Assembly: GCA_016931535.1 (NCBI GenBank)
Contig: JAFGEP010000121.1
Coordinates: 1-40,851 of the forward strand
Direction of reading: 5' to 3'
DNA: 40,851 bases
Origin: Bradymonadales bacterium
GTDB taxonomy: Bacteria > Myxococcota_A > Bradymonadia > JAFGEP01
A program made the translations under genes and the position numbers. The notes under the pieces are model-generated. The model did no database searches. It was not told the DNA's origin and worked only from the letters and a program-made list of their open reading frames with translations. The stretch's first letter is position 1, and each line of letters begins with the position of its first letter. This document shows positions 15,882 through 25,115 of the stretch, piece after piece.

Positions 15882-18800
15882 TCAGAACTCCATGATGACC
15901 CCCCAGTCCAAGGGTACCGCCACGACGGAGGGCTGGGTCAGGTCCTCTCCGATGTTGACCACGGAGAAGGCGTTGCTGCTTTGCGCGGTGTCCACCCAGC
16001 CGCCTTCGGCGCTGTCGAGCGATTCGACGGTCATCACATCGACCTGTAGTTGGCGTTGGACGGCGCCACCCGCCACTTCGAGGTTCATTCCTTCCCAGTT
16101 TACCAGGAGAGTCTGGCAGCTGGGAACCAGGTCGATGTGGAGTCCGAACACGATGGAGTACTGCCCCAGAACGGTTTGGTCGATGTACTTCACCCAGTAC
16201 TTGGAGGAGGGATCATCGGGGTTGTGGATGGGGTTTCTGAGTCGGGGGATGATCCGGTCGCTGTCGATGGGTACCCGGTAAGGGGCGTCGGTGAGGTTGC
16301 TTACCACCTCGGGGTCGCCCAGGTAGTCGATGCCGTAGACGCGGGCGCTGCCGAAGTTGCAGGGGTCATCCGGGTCGGGGACCCAGGTGGCGAAGTAGAT
16401 GACGCCATCGGAGATGATAGGGCGAGTCGTGAGGAACTCGCCGGGCTCCAGCAGGAGCTCGAAGTTGACGTCGGCACCCTGGTAGGTGAACTGGCTGAGG
16501 GTGCTCTCGGTGGCAGCGGCCAGCGCACGCATCTCGTTCACACTGACCAGGCTGGAGAGCTGGTTGACGTTCTCGAACTGTTCATTGTTTCCCTGGCCGT
16601 AGACGGCCACCACCGTGCCGTCGCTCCGCGAGGCAAGAGCCGGTGGGAAGGCGATCTCCCCTGGATAGTAGGTGCTATGGAGGATCTCGGCGGTCCACTG
16701 GAGGGGATTGGTGGCGGCGAGGTCGAAGCGCAGCAGGCAGCCTTGCTGGGTGCCGGCGAAGACGCGGGTGACCCGGTTGGGGCTCCAACCGGCGGGGGAG
16801 CCGGTGATGGGTCCACACAAGCGGAAGAGATCGGGGTGGCTCACCGGGTCGAACTGGCGGTAGATCTGTCCCGTGACGGCATCCATGACCAGGAGGATCT
16901 GTCCTTCGTGGCTGCCGGTGGAGCCGAGGTTTCCTGTCTGATCCACCCAGGTCTGAAGGCCGTTGAGCGGCTCGCCGCCGGCCAGGATGAGGATCGGTCG
17001 TTCGTTGCCGTTCACGAACATGTTGGTGAGCAGCGGTCTGGGATAGCTCAGGCCAAGCTCGGGAACGTGGCGACCGGTGAGCTCGAACAGGAAGCGAGGG
17101 GTCAAGGGGTTGGTCACATCGAGGACCATGACCCCCGACCCGCCCGATCGATAGCTGACAGCCAGCAAGGTACACCACACCTCGCTCTCCTCGGTGTGCT
17201 CGCAACGCAGGTCCTTGACGGTCACCGGTCCGTCGATCAGGACGCGGTGGCTCAGCAGAGTGTCGCGCAAGCTGAGCAGGAAGGAGGGAGGGATGATGCC
17301 CCAGAGCTCCTCACCGGTCAGGGCGTCGAACGCGTGCAGCATGCCGTCGTTCCCTCCGATGTAGAGGGTATACGGCCGGGGATCGGGGCTCTCGTCGCCA
17401 ACGCTGCGGACGAGATCGAGGTAGCCCGGCGTGGTCTGGTCGCTGCGGGAAGGTCGGTCGGAGAAGGCCATGGTGGAGTGGAAGAAGTCTCCCACGTAGC
17501 CGGTGTCGGGCCGGTCTCTCAGGGTGACGGTGGAGGGGTCGAACAGCGTGGGCAGAGCGCTCCAGGTGGCCAGCTCGGTCAGCGTGTAACCGCGGACGAA
17601 GTTGATGATCCCCTGTGCCTCCAGGGTGTTCTCCGCGTTGAGGTAGCGCTCCATGCCGGTCTGGTAGAACAGGGAGGACTGGAAATCGATCAAGCAATCC
17701 CCGTCGTAGTCCAGGATTCCGAAATCCACTCCCGGGGGAGGGGAAGGAAGCGGGTCGTCGTTGATGTTGCGGGCGGATTGCTCCCGCAGCTCCACCAGCA
17801 GGGCATCGATCTCGGAGCGGGAGTCGACCTCCTGGTACTCGGGCGAACCCACCTCGGCAGCGGACCAGAAGTCGCCCGTGCCGTCGCCGTAGTCGATCAG
17901 GGTGCTGTCCTGGGCGGGATCGGGGACGGAGCCCAGGAGGTCCCCGCAGCTGACGTCGAAAAAGTCGCAGCTCAGACGGGAGGGATGGCAGGAGGATCTG
18001 AGGTCTGGACGGCCGAAGTAGATGTTGCGTTGAGCTGCCCGTTCGGGGGTGAACCAGTCGGCAACGTCGATGGTGCTGGCCAGGGTTAGCTCAGGGTCTT
18101 GGCCAACCTGGGTGATCTGGCACTGGTAGAGCTCGCGGGTGAGGGTGCCGGTCCAGTAGGGGGTGTCGGTCGAGACGATCGCGCCGGCCTGGAAGCGGAC
18201 CAGGCCGATCCCATCGGAACCGGTGACGGTGGAGGAGAGGGGTGGAATGGAGCTCATGACGCCGCCCAGCATGTTGTTGAAGATGGTGCCCAAAGAGGCC
18301 ACCATGCCAGCGTGGTCTTCGGCGTAGAAGGCGTGCTGGATGCAGCCCCCGGTCTCGTTGGGGAGGGCACAGGTGCCACCGGCAGCGGCGATGGCCTCGG
18401 ACTGCTGGACATCGTCGGTGGCGAAGGAGAGCACGTAGGTGGGGACTCGTCGAACGGTCTGATCGGAGGAGCAGATCCTGCAGTTTTCTCCCTGTGCCAG
18501 GTTTGCGGCCTCCATGACGGCCAGATCGTAGGGGTACTCGCTGCAGCGCAGGTCAGAAGGGGGATAGGTGGCATAAAGACACTGGTCCCAGGTCGAGAAG
18601 CCGTCGGTAATGAGCAGGTTGGCGACGGGACGGCAGTCGGCATAGGGGTCGGCCAACAAGCCCGGGTCGGTGTGGCGAAAGACCTGGACATCTTCCAGGG
18701 CAGCCGCCATCGGGCTGCTCAATCCCGGGATCACCCCCAGGATGCGCTCCTGGACACGGGTGTTGTTCCAGAGCCGGAAGGAGAGCACGGAGCCGAACCG

Positions 18801-19439
18801 GGAGGTGAAGCCGGTCGCAGGCAACGGGCTGATGAGCCCTCCCAAGAGGGCGTTCTCGTTGGCCAACCCCAGGTTGACCCCGTATTCCGGCATCGTGGTG
18901 ACCTGCCCGTTGGACAGCAGGGTCGGCCCATAGCTGAAGTCGCCCACCTGTCCTGGCGAGGGATCGGGCAGGGCGTCATAGGTGGCGAAACCAAAGAAGA
19001 AGGAGTCGGCATAGGCATCCAGCAGGCCATCGCTGCGCTGGCGGGTGTAGTAGGGATGGGTGTGGGGCCAATCGACATCCAAATCGCGACCGTCAGGCTG
19101 AGCCGGTCTGCTGATCAGCTGCGGGCAGTAGTGCTCGAAGGATCCGGTGAGCGCCTCCATGGCCATGACGTGCCGGGTGCGGGCGTACTCGTACAGGGGT
19201 AAGGTCCCCTCCAGGTAGCCGAGGTAGTTCGCTTCACAGCTCTCGGGAGCGAGCGGGATCACCCCCAGCTGGGAGGCGAAGTCCATGGTGGCGGACCGGT
19301 CATAGGTGATCAGCACCGCGGTGGCGGGTCGCCATTGGACCTGAGCCACAGCCGACCCTCCGGTGACCAGGAGGACCAGGACGGCAAGTCCAGTGAACCT
19401 CGAAGGACCTGGGAAATGGGGTAGGGGAAGGGGTCGCAT
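15882..19439 (-). CDS. pilY1: PilY1-like type IV pilus assembly/adhesion protein
   Basis: 1185 residues with a signal peptide ending at AVAQ, starting at ATG 19439 after AGGTGA. The N-terminal half is von Willebrand A-like, with a MIDAS-type DRSATM (Asp47, Ser49, Thr51) instead of the usual DxSGSM, and many cysteines. Near residue 575 DYDGDCLID forms an Asp-rich loop like the calcium sites of PilY1 proteins. From about 690 the PilC/PilY1 beta-propeller is clear: YIGGNDGMLHAFDALTGEELW, IDGPVTVKD, SGGSGVMVLDVTNP. PilY1 caps or primes the pilus with minor pilins and affects adhesion and retraction, with calcium control in Pseudomonas and Kingella. It is last in the fimT-pilV-pilW-pilX-pilY1 order, 14 bases after pilX. 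Confidence 0.92.
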   Translation of the reverse strand: MRPLPLPHFPGPSRFTGLAVLVLLVTGGSAVAQVQWRPATAVLITYDRSATMDFASQLGVIPLAPESCEANYLGYLEGTLPLYEYARTRHVMAMEALTGSFEHYCPQLISRPAQPDGRDLDVDWPHTHPYYTRQRSDGLLDAYADSFFFGFATYDALPDPSPGQVGDFSYGPTLLSNGQVTTMPEYGVNLGLANENALLGGLISPLPATGFTSRFGSVLSFRLWNNTRVQERILGVIPGLSSPMAAALEDVQVFRHTDPGLLADPYADCRPVANLLITDGFSTWDQCLYATYPPSDLRCSEYPYDLAVMEAANLAQGENCRICSSDQTVRRVPTYVLSFATDDVQQSEAIAAAGGTCALPNETGGCIQHAFYAEDHAGMVASLGTIFNNMLGGVMSSIPPLSSTVTGSDGIGLVRFQAGAIVSTDTPYWTGTLTRELYQCQITQVGQDPELTLASTIDVADWFTPERAAQRNIYFGRPDLRSSCHPSRLSCDFFDVSCGDLLGSVPDPAQDSTLIDYGDGTGDFWSAAEVGSPEYQEVDSRSEIDALLVELREQSARNINDDPLPSPPPGVDFGILDYDGDCLIDFQSSLFYQTGMERYLNAENTLEAQGIINFVRGYTLTELATWSALPTLFDPSTVTLRDRPDTGYVGDFFHSTMAFSDRPSRSDQTTPGYLDLVRSVGDESPDPRPYTLYIGGNDGMLHAFDALTGEELWGIIPPSFLLSLRDTLLSHRVLIDGPVTVKDLRCEHTEESEVWCTLLAVSYRSGGSGVMVLDVTNPLTPRFLFELTGRHVPELGLSYPRPLLTNMFVNGNERPILILAGGEPLNGLQTWVDQTGNLGSTGSHEGQILLVMDAVTGQIYRQFDPVSHPDLFRLCGPITGSPAGWSPNRVTRVFAGTQQGCLLRFDLAATNPLQWTAEILHSTYYPGEIAFPPALASRSDGTVVAVYGQGNNEQFENVNQLSSLVSVNEMRALAAATESTLSQFTYQGADVNFELLLEPGEFLTTRPIISDGVIYFATWVPDPDDPCNFGSARVYGIDYLGDPEVVSNLTDAPYRVPIDSDRIIPRLRNPIHNPDDPSSKYWVKYIDQTVLGQYSIVFGLHIDLVPSCQTLLVNWEGMNLEVAGGAVQRQLQVDVMTVESLDSAEGGWVDTAQSSNAFSVVNIGEDLTQPSVVAVPLDWGVIMEF

Positions 19440-19453
19440 GGCAAATCACCTGT

Positions 19454-20014
19454 TCAGTTGCAGGAGACCGGTCCAAACAGGCCGCGGACGACGACCTGGC
19501 GGACGGTGGCGTTCTGTCGCTGCTCGATGTCGATGGACTCCAGGCTGCCCGGGGTAACGGAGAACAGGGTGGCGACGGCCCGCAACGTGACCCGTTTGAA
19601 GCAGCCGCCTCCCTCGCTGTAGCCGGGGGCGGGAGCATCGTCCGCCACCTCTTCGATGGTGACCACGCAGGTGGCAGCCCGGGGAGCTGCGCCGAAGGGG
19701 GAGTACCCGAAAAAGTTGGCGTCGAACTGCTGGTTGACGATGGGGGGGAACACCCCCGTGGCCGACGCCTGGCTGAGATAGTAATCCAACATGAAGGGCA
19801 AGGTCTTGATGGCGCCCGCGGCACAGGCATCCGCGACATCCAGGGCGCGCTGGGAGTCGGTGGCGACCATGCCGTAGGTCACCTGCTGTTGCCCCTGCTG
19901 CATGGTGAGCAGACCCAGACCGGTCACCGCCAGGACCAGCAGCACGATGAGCAGGACCGCCGATCCCTGTCGATTGCGTGGATGGAGGGGGTTGTGGGGA
20001 GTGCGCCGTTTCAT
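19454..20014 (-). CDS. pilX: PilX-like minor pilin
   Basis: 186 residues with a class III-type leader: a basic stretch, then RQG followed by SAVLLIVLLVLAVTGLGLLTMQQ. Cleavage by prepilin peptidase after the Gly is expected. As in other PilX and GspK-type pilins, residue 5 of the mature form is not Glu; in the literature such pilins sit at the tip of the minor-pilin complex. The mature part has four cysteines and an Ala-rich spine helix. Its start overlaps the pilW stop in ATGA (20011-20014), indicating translational coupling. It is followed after 14 bases by pilY1. The product inserts in the inner membrane and joins the tip complex with PilV, PilW, FimT and PilY1. Confidence 0.87.
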   Translation of the reverse strand: MKRRTPHNPLHPRNRQGSAVLLIVLLVLAVTGLGLLTMQQGQQQVTYGMVATDSQRALDVADACAAGAIKTLPFMLDYYLSQASATGVFPPIVNQQFDANFFGYSPFGAAPRAATCVVTIEEVADDAPAPGYSEGGGCFKRVTLRAVATLFSVTPGSLESIDIEQRQNATVRQVVVRGLFGPVSCN

Positions 20015-21123
20015 CTGAGGTTCCTCACCACGAAGTTGCTCAGCTCGACCTCTTGCCCGACCGTCAGGGCCAAAGCGGCGTTGCCGAGGTCACCGTCGAC
20101 GTCGAACCCCCGGATGAGATCCCGCGAGGAGGTCCGGGGGGTCAAGGCCACGGTGGGGTACTCCTGATCCGTCCGACCGGTGAGTCGGAAGTGGAAGACC
20201 CGCAGGATCTGGGTGTTGAAGAGCAGGTCGCCGAGGTTGGCGCTCCCCTGGTCATCGGAGAGGTCGGGGTCCGGTTGAAAGGAGGGGGTGGTCGGAGTTC
20301 CCTGGTCGCGATCGGCCCAGCACTGCAGATCGACGAGGTTTTCGGCCACGATCAGCCGGGTGCCGGGCACCACGGTGGCCAGATCCGGTCTCAGCTCCTC
20401 CCGGACCAGCAAGGTTTGCGAGTCATCGTCCGGGTCAACGATGATCCGATAGCGGACATGGGTCAACACCGCGATCTCATGCTCCGGTCCTCCCAGCGCC
20501 GATGCGCCACAGACGCCATTGTCCTGGAGGAAGGCCACGGCCGGCACGACCGCCAGCGACCCGGAGGAGAAGTCGGTGGAGGTCACGGTGACAAACTGGT
20601 AGAAGCCGCTGGGGCCGGTGATACGCAAGAGGCGTCCATCCAGCAAGTAGTCGAAGTCCTCCTGGGTGGAGGGCAGGTTGAACTGGCTGAGGGCAATGAC
20701 GTTGCCGCTCATGCTGGACGGTCTGAGGAGGTGAGGCGACAGGGCGGTCAGAAAGACACACTGGTCGGGTTGGATGTTCACGTTGGCGCCATAGTCGTAG
20801 CCTGTCACCGTGACCCCGTCGTAGATCTGGACCGCACGCAGCGCCGTGGAGGGCTTGGGGCAGACCATCGGGTCCTGGTCGGAGTTGGGCGTGGCGAACA
20901 TGCCGGCGCTGCGCACATCGCTGGCCAGCAGATCGGAGGCCAGTGTGAGCCGTTCGTCCAGGATGGCGCTGCCGGAGAACATCACCATGGAGTTGCTGGC
21001 GTTGCTGAAGAAACGCCAGGTACCGATCACCACCAACGAGGTCAGCACCGCCGCGACCATCACCTCGGTGAGGGTGAAGCCGGAGGCCCCTGGACAGACC
21101 GGCCTGCGCAATGTGCCTCTCAT
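20011..21123 (-). CDS. pilW: PilW-like minor pilin
   Basis: 370 residues from ATG 21123, whose overlap with the pilV stop (ATGA, 21120-21123) fixes the start; the open frame upstream to 21342 lies inside pilV and is not used. The leader is followed by the cleavage motif G|FTLTEVMVAA with Glu5. The mature protein is large for a pseudopilin, as PilW usually is, with a long beta-rich C-terminal region. The pattern of a long hydrophobic helix, then ILDERLTLASDLLASDVRSAGMF, is typical of PilW (LxxDLRxAG). It acts with PilV, PilX, FimT and PilY1 to start assembly of type IV pili in the inner membrane and periplasm. Confidence 0.9.
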   Translation of the reverse strand: MRGTLRRPVCPGASGFTLTEVMVAAVLTSLVVIGTWRFFSNASNSMVMFSGSAILDERLTLASDLLASDVRSAGMFATPNSDQDPMVCPKPSTALRAVQIYDGVTVTGYDYGANVNIQPDQCVFLTALSPHLLRPSSMSGNVIALSQFNLPSTQEDFDYLLDGRLLRITGPSGFYQFVTVTSTDFSSGSLAVVPAVAFLQDNGVCGASALGGPEHEIAVLTHVRYRIIVDPDDDSQTLLVREELRPDLATVVPGTRLIVAENLVDLQCWADRDQGTPTTPSFQPDPDLSDDQGSANLGDLLFNTQILRVFHFRLTGRTDQEYPTVALTPRTSSRDLIRGFDVDGDLGNAALALTVGQEVELSNFVVRNLR

Positions 21124-21818
21124 AGCCACGCCTCGTGTCGGTAGAGCACCGTGTTGGTCTGGATGTAGCGGAATTGCCCGGTGCGGGCCGCCATCCCCTC
21201 CGGGTCGTAGTAGCCGCAATCGGTCACGCCGGTGACCGGAGAGAAGGCATCGTCGGTGATGGGCCAAAACACCCGGACCTGCGCCCGCAAGAGCTCGCGC
21301 GGGGCCGAAGGGTCGAGCGGATTCAAGATCTGCCCGACCCACTGCAGGTTGTAGTGCACGCAGTACCGCGGATTATAGGCCCGAACGGTCTCGGGCACGT
21401 TCTGGACGCGGGCGTCGGTCGGATCGTTGGGGATGCCCAGGGCGTTTTGCCGGGGGCTGCCTACCGTCCCGGCGGCGGGCAAGGCGACCCATCGGCCAGC
21501 ACCGCCCCCGATCCCCTGGGAACCGTTCAGTGCCCAGGAGATCAAGGGCATCCTGGTGGCGTTCAGATCGGCATCGCTGTTCCAGTTGATGGTCTCGCCG
21601 CGCAGCCGGGTCAATGTGGTGCTAGCCAGGGATCGGGCGGCGTTGATGTCGCGAGCGTGGCGCTGGACGAGGTTTCCGGCCAGCTGGATCCCGTAGACCG
21701 TCACCATGCCGACAGTGGCCAGAAAGAGGAGGACCAACAGCTCGATCATGGTGAAGCCAGGGCGTCCAGGTGACGCCTGGTGCGGACCTACAGCATTCAT
21801 GTCCGGTCGAGGTTTCAT
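21120..21818 (-). CDS. pilV: PilV-like minor pilin
   Basis: 232 residues with a leader ending at the prepilin peptidase site G|FTMIELLVLLFLATVG; Glu5 is present. The region QRHARDINAARSLASTTLTRLRGE after the helix is the common PilV layout. Two or more cysteines in the C-terminal half (RYCVHY, TDCGYYD) could form the pilin disulfide. ATG 21818 overlaps the preceding stop in ATGA (21815-21818), and its own stop overlaps pilW in the same way. Assignment to PilV and not another minor pilin rests on gene order and size, so the letter is less certain than the family. Confidence 0.85.
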   Translation of the reverse strand: MKPRPDMNAVGPHQASPGRPGFTMIELLVLLFLATVGMVTVYGIQLAGNLVQRHARDINAARSLASTTLTRLRGETINWNSDADLNATRMPLISWALNGSQGIGGGAGRWVALPAAGTVGSPRQNALGIPNDPTDARVQNVPETVRAYNPRYCVHYNLQWVGQILNPLDPSAPRELLRAQVRVFWPITDDAFSPVTGVTDCGYYDPEGMAARTGQFRYIQTNTVLYRHEAWL

Positions 21819-22459
21819 TGAGCGATCCTCACCAAGCCGTTGTAAGGGATCTCGATAGCCATGTAGGGCACCACCAGGTTCTGAGACGGATCGACGCGGA
21901 TGGGGGAGTACTGGACCCAGATCGTCGCCTTGCCCGCCAGGTCCGTACTTGCCGTGCCCGTGGGCCGGATCGGGGCGTTGTCGAAGCGGTTCAAGATGCG
22001 GCCGTTGGGCCGGACACAGAAATGGTCGGTGGCCAAATCGGTGGGCTCGATACGGGCGATGCCGGGAGCCGAGGACAGATCGGCGCCGGCGAAGGTGCCG
22101 AAGTCCACCGGGGTGAGATCAGGGGTCAGACCCAGGTCGGTCGGGTTCCAGTCACCGGAAGGACAGGTCGAACCGGCCTGGATATAGGCCTCGATACGGC
22201 CTCGGGTGATCCCTCCCCCTCCCGGGAGTTGTGCGCTGTAGGGACGGACCACCAAGACGACGGCGTTGTTCAGGCGAGAGGCCAGGTAGCGGGCGCGCCG
22301 AAACATGTCGGTGACCTCCACGGCCGCCTCACGGGTTTCGGCCAGCTCGTCCGTTCGCAGGGCGGCGGCTCCGATCCAGATGAGCACGCCGATGACGGCC
22401 AGGGTGATGACCAGCTCGGTCAGGGTGAAGCCGGGGGGCGTTGGGGAGGTGTGGGTCAT
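21815..22459 (-). CDS. fimT: FimT/GspH-type minor pilin
   Basis: 214 residues, first gene of the minor-pilin operon. The leader is short (MTHTSPTPPG) before |FTLTELVITLAVIGVLIWIGAAA, with Glu5. The segment REAAVEVTDMFRRARYLASRLNNAVVLVV is the helix-plus-first-strand pattern of FimT/GspH, where a long helix leads to a two-sheet globular domain. FimT proteins take part in pilus priming, and some bind DNA for uptake in natural transformation; no basic C-terminal DNA-binding tail is obvious here. ATG 22459 has only a weak ribosome-binding site. The operon promoter must lie in 22460-22704, but I could not identify it. Confidence 0.87.
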   Translation of the reverse strand: MTHTSPTPPGFTLTELVITLAVIGVLIWIGAAALRTDELAETREAAVEVTDMFRRARYLASRLNNAVVLVVRPYSAQLPGGGGITRGRIEAYIQAGSTCPSGDWNPTDLGLTPDLTPVDFGTFAGADLSSAPGIARIEPTDLATDHFCVRPNGRILNRFDNAPIRPTGTASTDLAGKATIWVQYSPIRVDPSQNLVVPYMAIEIPYNGLVRIAQ

Positions 22460-22704
22460 GGTAATCTGAACCTGTGTTGCTCACTGGGGGCTCGGTGCAA
22501 GCTCCATGCAAGGGGTGTTCCTTTCCGGGATGGAGTGAATCGGCCAGCCAGCAAGCGGTTGTGGGGATTTCCCAGGTCATTGGCTCGCTGGCGGGTTGGC
22601 CAGGCTATGAAAAAGTTGCGACCAGAGCGAACCAGTTTGCAAGCAGGCCTTGGCAGCAGGTTGTTGACCCCTTGTGGGAGATGCTGTTTTGATGAGGACA
22701 GAGG
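22460..22704. promoter_or_regulatory. Divergent intergenic region between the pilus operon and the cytochrome operon
   Basis: 245 bases with no convincing gene. It must hold promoters in both directions. I searched for a sigma-54 pattern (GG-N10-GC), frequent for pilin genes, and for strong -35/-10 pairs on both strands, and found none I would defend. GAGG at 22694-22697 is the ribosome-binding site for the cytochrome GTG start. Confidence 0.5.
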
Positions 22705-23958
22705 GTGACCGAACCGATGGTACCAGGAGTAATAACCGGCGGTGGGGGGCCAAAATCCCGGGCAGGGAACACACCGCTCCTCTGGCCTTCCTTCCCCTGG
22801 CTGGTGCTGCTGCTGGTGAGCCTGGCCGTCGGTGGCGCCATGGCGGCCGATCGGCGGGAACAGGTCGATCCGATCGGGATCCGCCTGCCGGCAGCCGCGG
22901 TGTACCCCCCTCACGGCCTGTCGGTGGCGTTCGACCACCAGCTGCACAGCACGGTCGCTCAATGCGCGCTGTGCCACGAGCAGGCGGCCGCCAGCCAGAC
23001 GGCCGGCGAGGATCTGCTCCCGACCATGGAGCGGTGCGGCAAGTGCCATCCGCAGAGTTCGGACACCGTTGACCCCCAGGCCTGCGGGTTCTGCCATCGG
23101 GGATACCGCCCGCTGTGGGCCGAGGGGGAGGGCTGGCTGGCTGCCCGGGATCCCCGCTTCCCGCTGGTCCGGCCGGAGCCTGCCATCCCGTTCCGTCCCA
23201 ACCTGCACTTCAGCCATCGCCTCCACAATGCCAACCCCTGCAATAGCTGCCACCCTTCAGACGAGGCCGGGGGGGTCGCCTTGCCGCTGATGGACCAGTG
23301 TGTGGAATGTCATCGGGCTTCCGATTCGCCCACCGTCTGTACCACCTGCCACCTGGCAGGAGAGGATGGCCGCCTGCAGACCCGTTTCGGGGGGGACCGG
23401 GCGATCGCGACCCTGTTGCTGCGACCCGCCAACCACGGCGAGGGGTTCGATCGCCGCCATGGGTCCGAGCTGGCACTGGATCCGGCGAGCTGCTTTTCCT
23501 GCCACGCAGAGCAGCACTGCTTGCGCTGCCATGACAGTTTCGCCGGCGTGGCGGGGGTCCATCCGCCGGGTTTTGCGCGCCAGCACTCGGTCAGCGCCAG
23601 GGGTAATGGAGGGTCCTGCGGGGCCTGTCATCGGGTCACGGAGTTTTGTGTCGGCTGTCACATTGACGTGAGGGTCACCGCCGATCAAAATCATGGGCCT
23701 ATTCTGTACGATCGGGTACACCCCCCGGGATGGTCGGATGGTGCCGGTGTACGACACAGCTGGGAGGCACAGCGTGATATTGTCCAATGCGCCTCGTGCC
23801 ACCCCGAGAGCGATTGCGTCGCCTGTCACAGGCTGGTGGCTCCCCACGGCAGTCGATTTCCTTCCCGATGCGGCGGGTTGCTTTCCGCCAACCCGGAGGT
23901 CTGTTTACGATGCCATGGCGCAGCAGAGCTAGAAAAGATGCGCCTCCTTTGCCCATGA
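22705..23958 (+). CDS. Exported 13-heme cytochrome c
   Basis: 417 residues from GTG 22705 (GAGG seven bases upstream). A signal peptide ends near AMA at residue 48. I count thirteen CXXCH haem-attachment motifs between about residues 87 and 402, from CALCH and CGKCH to CVACH and CLRCH. Extra histidines in the c7-like contexts FDHQLH and FSHRLH are probable axial ligands. Such proteins move electrons in the periplasm or at the outer surface. The motif spacing, with many singlets about 15-40 residues apart, fits cytochrome c7/c3-type multiheme proteins but no specific named family that I know. Its stop overlaps the next start in ATGA (23955-23958), so it is coupled to two lipoproteins. No porin-like beta-barrel lies in this operon. 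Confidence 0.88.
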   Translation: MTEPMVPGVITGGGGPKSRAGNTPLLWPSFPWLVLLLVSLAVGGAMAADRREQVDPIGIRLPAAAVYPPHGLSVAFDHQLHSTVAQCALCHEQAAASQTAGEDLLPTMERCGKCHPQSSDTVDPQACGFCHRGYRPLWAEGEGWLAARDPRFPLVRPEPAIPFRPNLHFSHRLHNANPCNSCHPSDEAGGVALPLMDQCVECHRASDSPTVCTTCHLAGEDGRLQTRFGGDRAIATLLLRPANHGEGFDRRHGSELALDPASCFSCHAEQHCLRCHDSFAGVAGVHPPGFARQHSVSARGNGGSCGACHRVTEFCVGCHIDVRVTADQNHGPILYDRVHPPGWSDGAGVRHSWEAQRDIVQCASCHPESDCVACHRLVAPHGSRFPSRCGGLLSANPEVCLRCHGAAELEKMRLLCP

Positions 23959-25115
23959 GCGCCGGGGAAGGCAAGGCAGACCGGACCGAGAGGGAGAAGC
24001 CGAAACTCCTCATCGGGCTGGTGGTCACCCTGCTTCTGGGCAGCTGCGGGGCCGAAGGGATCGATGCGCCGCTCAACCAGACACCGGAGCAGCGATGCAT
24101 CACACTGGATCAGGCGCTCGGTCACCTGTCCGAGCAGCTCGATGGGGGTGCTCTCGATCCATTGGCCAGCCTGGCTGACCGGTTTCTGCACGAGCGGGAG
24201 GGGACTCGCACCTCGCAGCTGGTGGACCTCTTTTTCGGCATCCTGCAAAGTTTTCCCAGAGCGCAGGCGATGGTCTTCGAGTACGATCTGCTGCTGACCT
24301 TGGTCGAGCGGATCCGGGAGCAGGCGGTGCTCACCTTCGAGTACCTGGGAGAAGGCCCCCCCGAGCGGCTGTGGTTTTTCCAGGTGGTGAGCCAGGCGTT
24401 GGCCGAGTGCCCCCAAGGCAGCATCATCCCGGCTGTCCAGGAGATGCTGGAGGCCACCGACCTGATGGCAGCCATCGGGACCGCCCTGACCGACCCGACG
24501 GTGGTGGGCCTGCTGACCAACATCCCCACTCAGCCCGAGGGAGGGCGGGACGGGTTCGTTGCCATGATCGGTGCGGTCTCCTCCGCGATCCGGTCGGTCA
24601 ACTTCCAGTTTTCGGAGCTGCGATCCATCCTCTCGTTCTTCTCCCTGGACGAGCCACCCATCTCCTGGCTACTGGTCGAGCTGGAGGAGTACCTGGCCGC
24701 CGAGAAGCTGGAGCATCTGCGGTCGCTGCTCGACTGCATCGGACAGACATCGTACGAGGGGCTATTGGGAATCGAGATCATCGGGGGACTCTTCTACGAT
24801 CTGCTGACCCTTCAGGGGTCGGATCCGGGGACGATGTTCTCCCTGGTGGCCCCCATCATCAACGAGCTGCAGAACGCCGAGATCCAGGTGCTCATGAACG
24901 CAGCGGTCCAGCGGCTGATGGAGGACCTGGAGTTTCGCCGGGTGGCCATCGAGCTGGCCCTCTTCTTTTTCCGCCAGGACAATACGCTCGACCTGGTGCG
25001 GTCTCTGGCGGTGTTGTTCCAGTCTGAAAGCATCGACGACATCATCCTGGTCATGGCGGGGATCACCATCGGGTGTACCGATCCGCCCAGACCCTACCTA
25101 CAGGAGCAGCCATGA
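23955..25115 (+). CDS. Exported lipoprotein, all-helical, function unknown
   Basis: 386 residues starting inside the ATGA overlap with the cytochrome stop, which fixes ATG 23955; the open frame further upstream is inside the cytochrome gene. The signal peptide has lipobox LLGSC (Cys31). The mature protein is almost wholly predicted helix, rich in Leu, Ile and acidic residues, with repeated patterns such as LVERIREQAVLTF and IINELQNAEIQVLMNAAVQRLMEDLEF, suggesting a superhelical repeat scaffold. No known family recognised and no haem motif. Given its coupling to a 13-heme cytochrome, a structural or docking role for the cytochrome at a membrane is an inference. Confidence 0.78.
   Translation: MSAGEGKADRTEREKPKLLIGLVVTLLLGSCGAEGIDAPLNQTPEQRCITLDQALGHLSEQLDGGALDPLASLADRFLHEREGTRTSQLVDLFFGILQSFPRAQAMVFEYDLLLTLVERIREQAVLTFEYLGEGPPERLWFFQVVSQALAECPQGSIIPAVQEMLEATDLMAAIGTALTDPTVVGLLTNIPTQPEGGRDGFVAMIGAVSSAIRSVNFQFSELRSILSFFSLDEPPISWLLVELEEYLAAEKLEHLRSLLDCIGQTSYEGLLGIEIIGGLFYDLLTLQGSDPGTMFSLVAPIINELQNAEIQVLMNAAVQRLMEDLEFRRVAIELALFFFRQDNTLDLVRSLAVLFQSESIDDIILVMAGITIGCTDPPRPYLQEQP

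Noticed and set aside
16050..18089. Open frame of about 679 codons on the plus strand, opposite pilY1.
   Set aside because: Product is Gly/Val/Asp/Glu-rich without motifs; the minus-strand PilY1 assignment is clear.
22474..22692. 72-codon plus-strand frame in the divergent pilus/cytochrome region.
   Set aside because: No ribosome-binding site or domain, and it fills a region that must hold two promoters.
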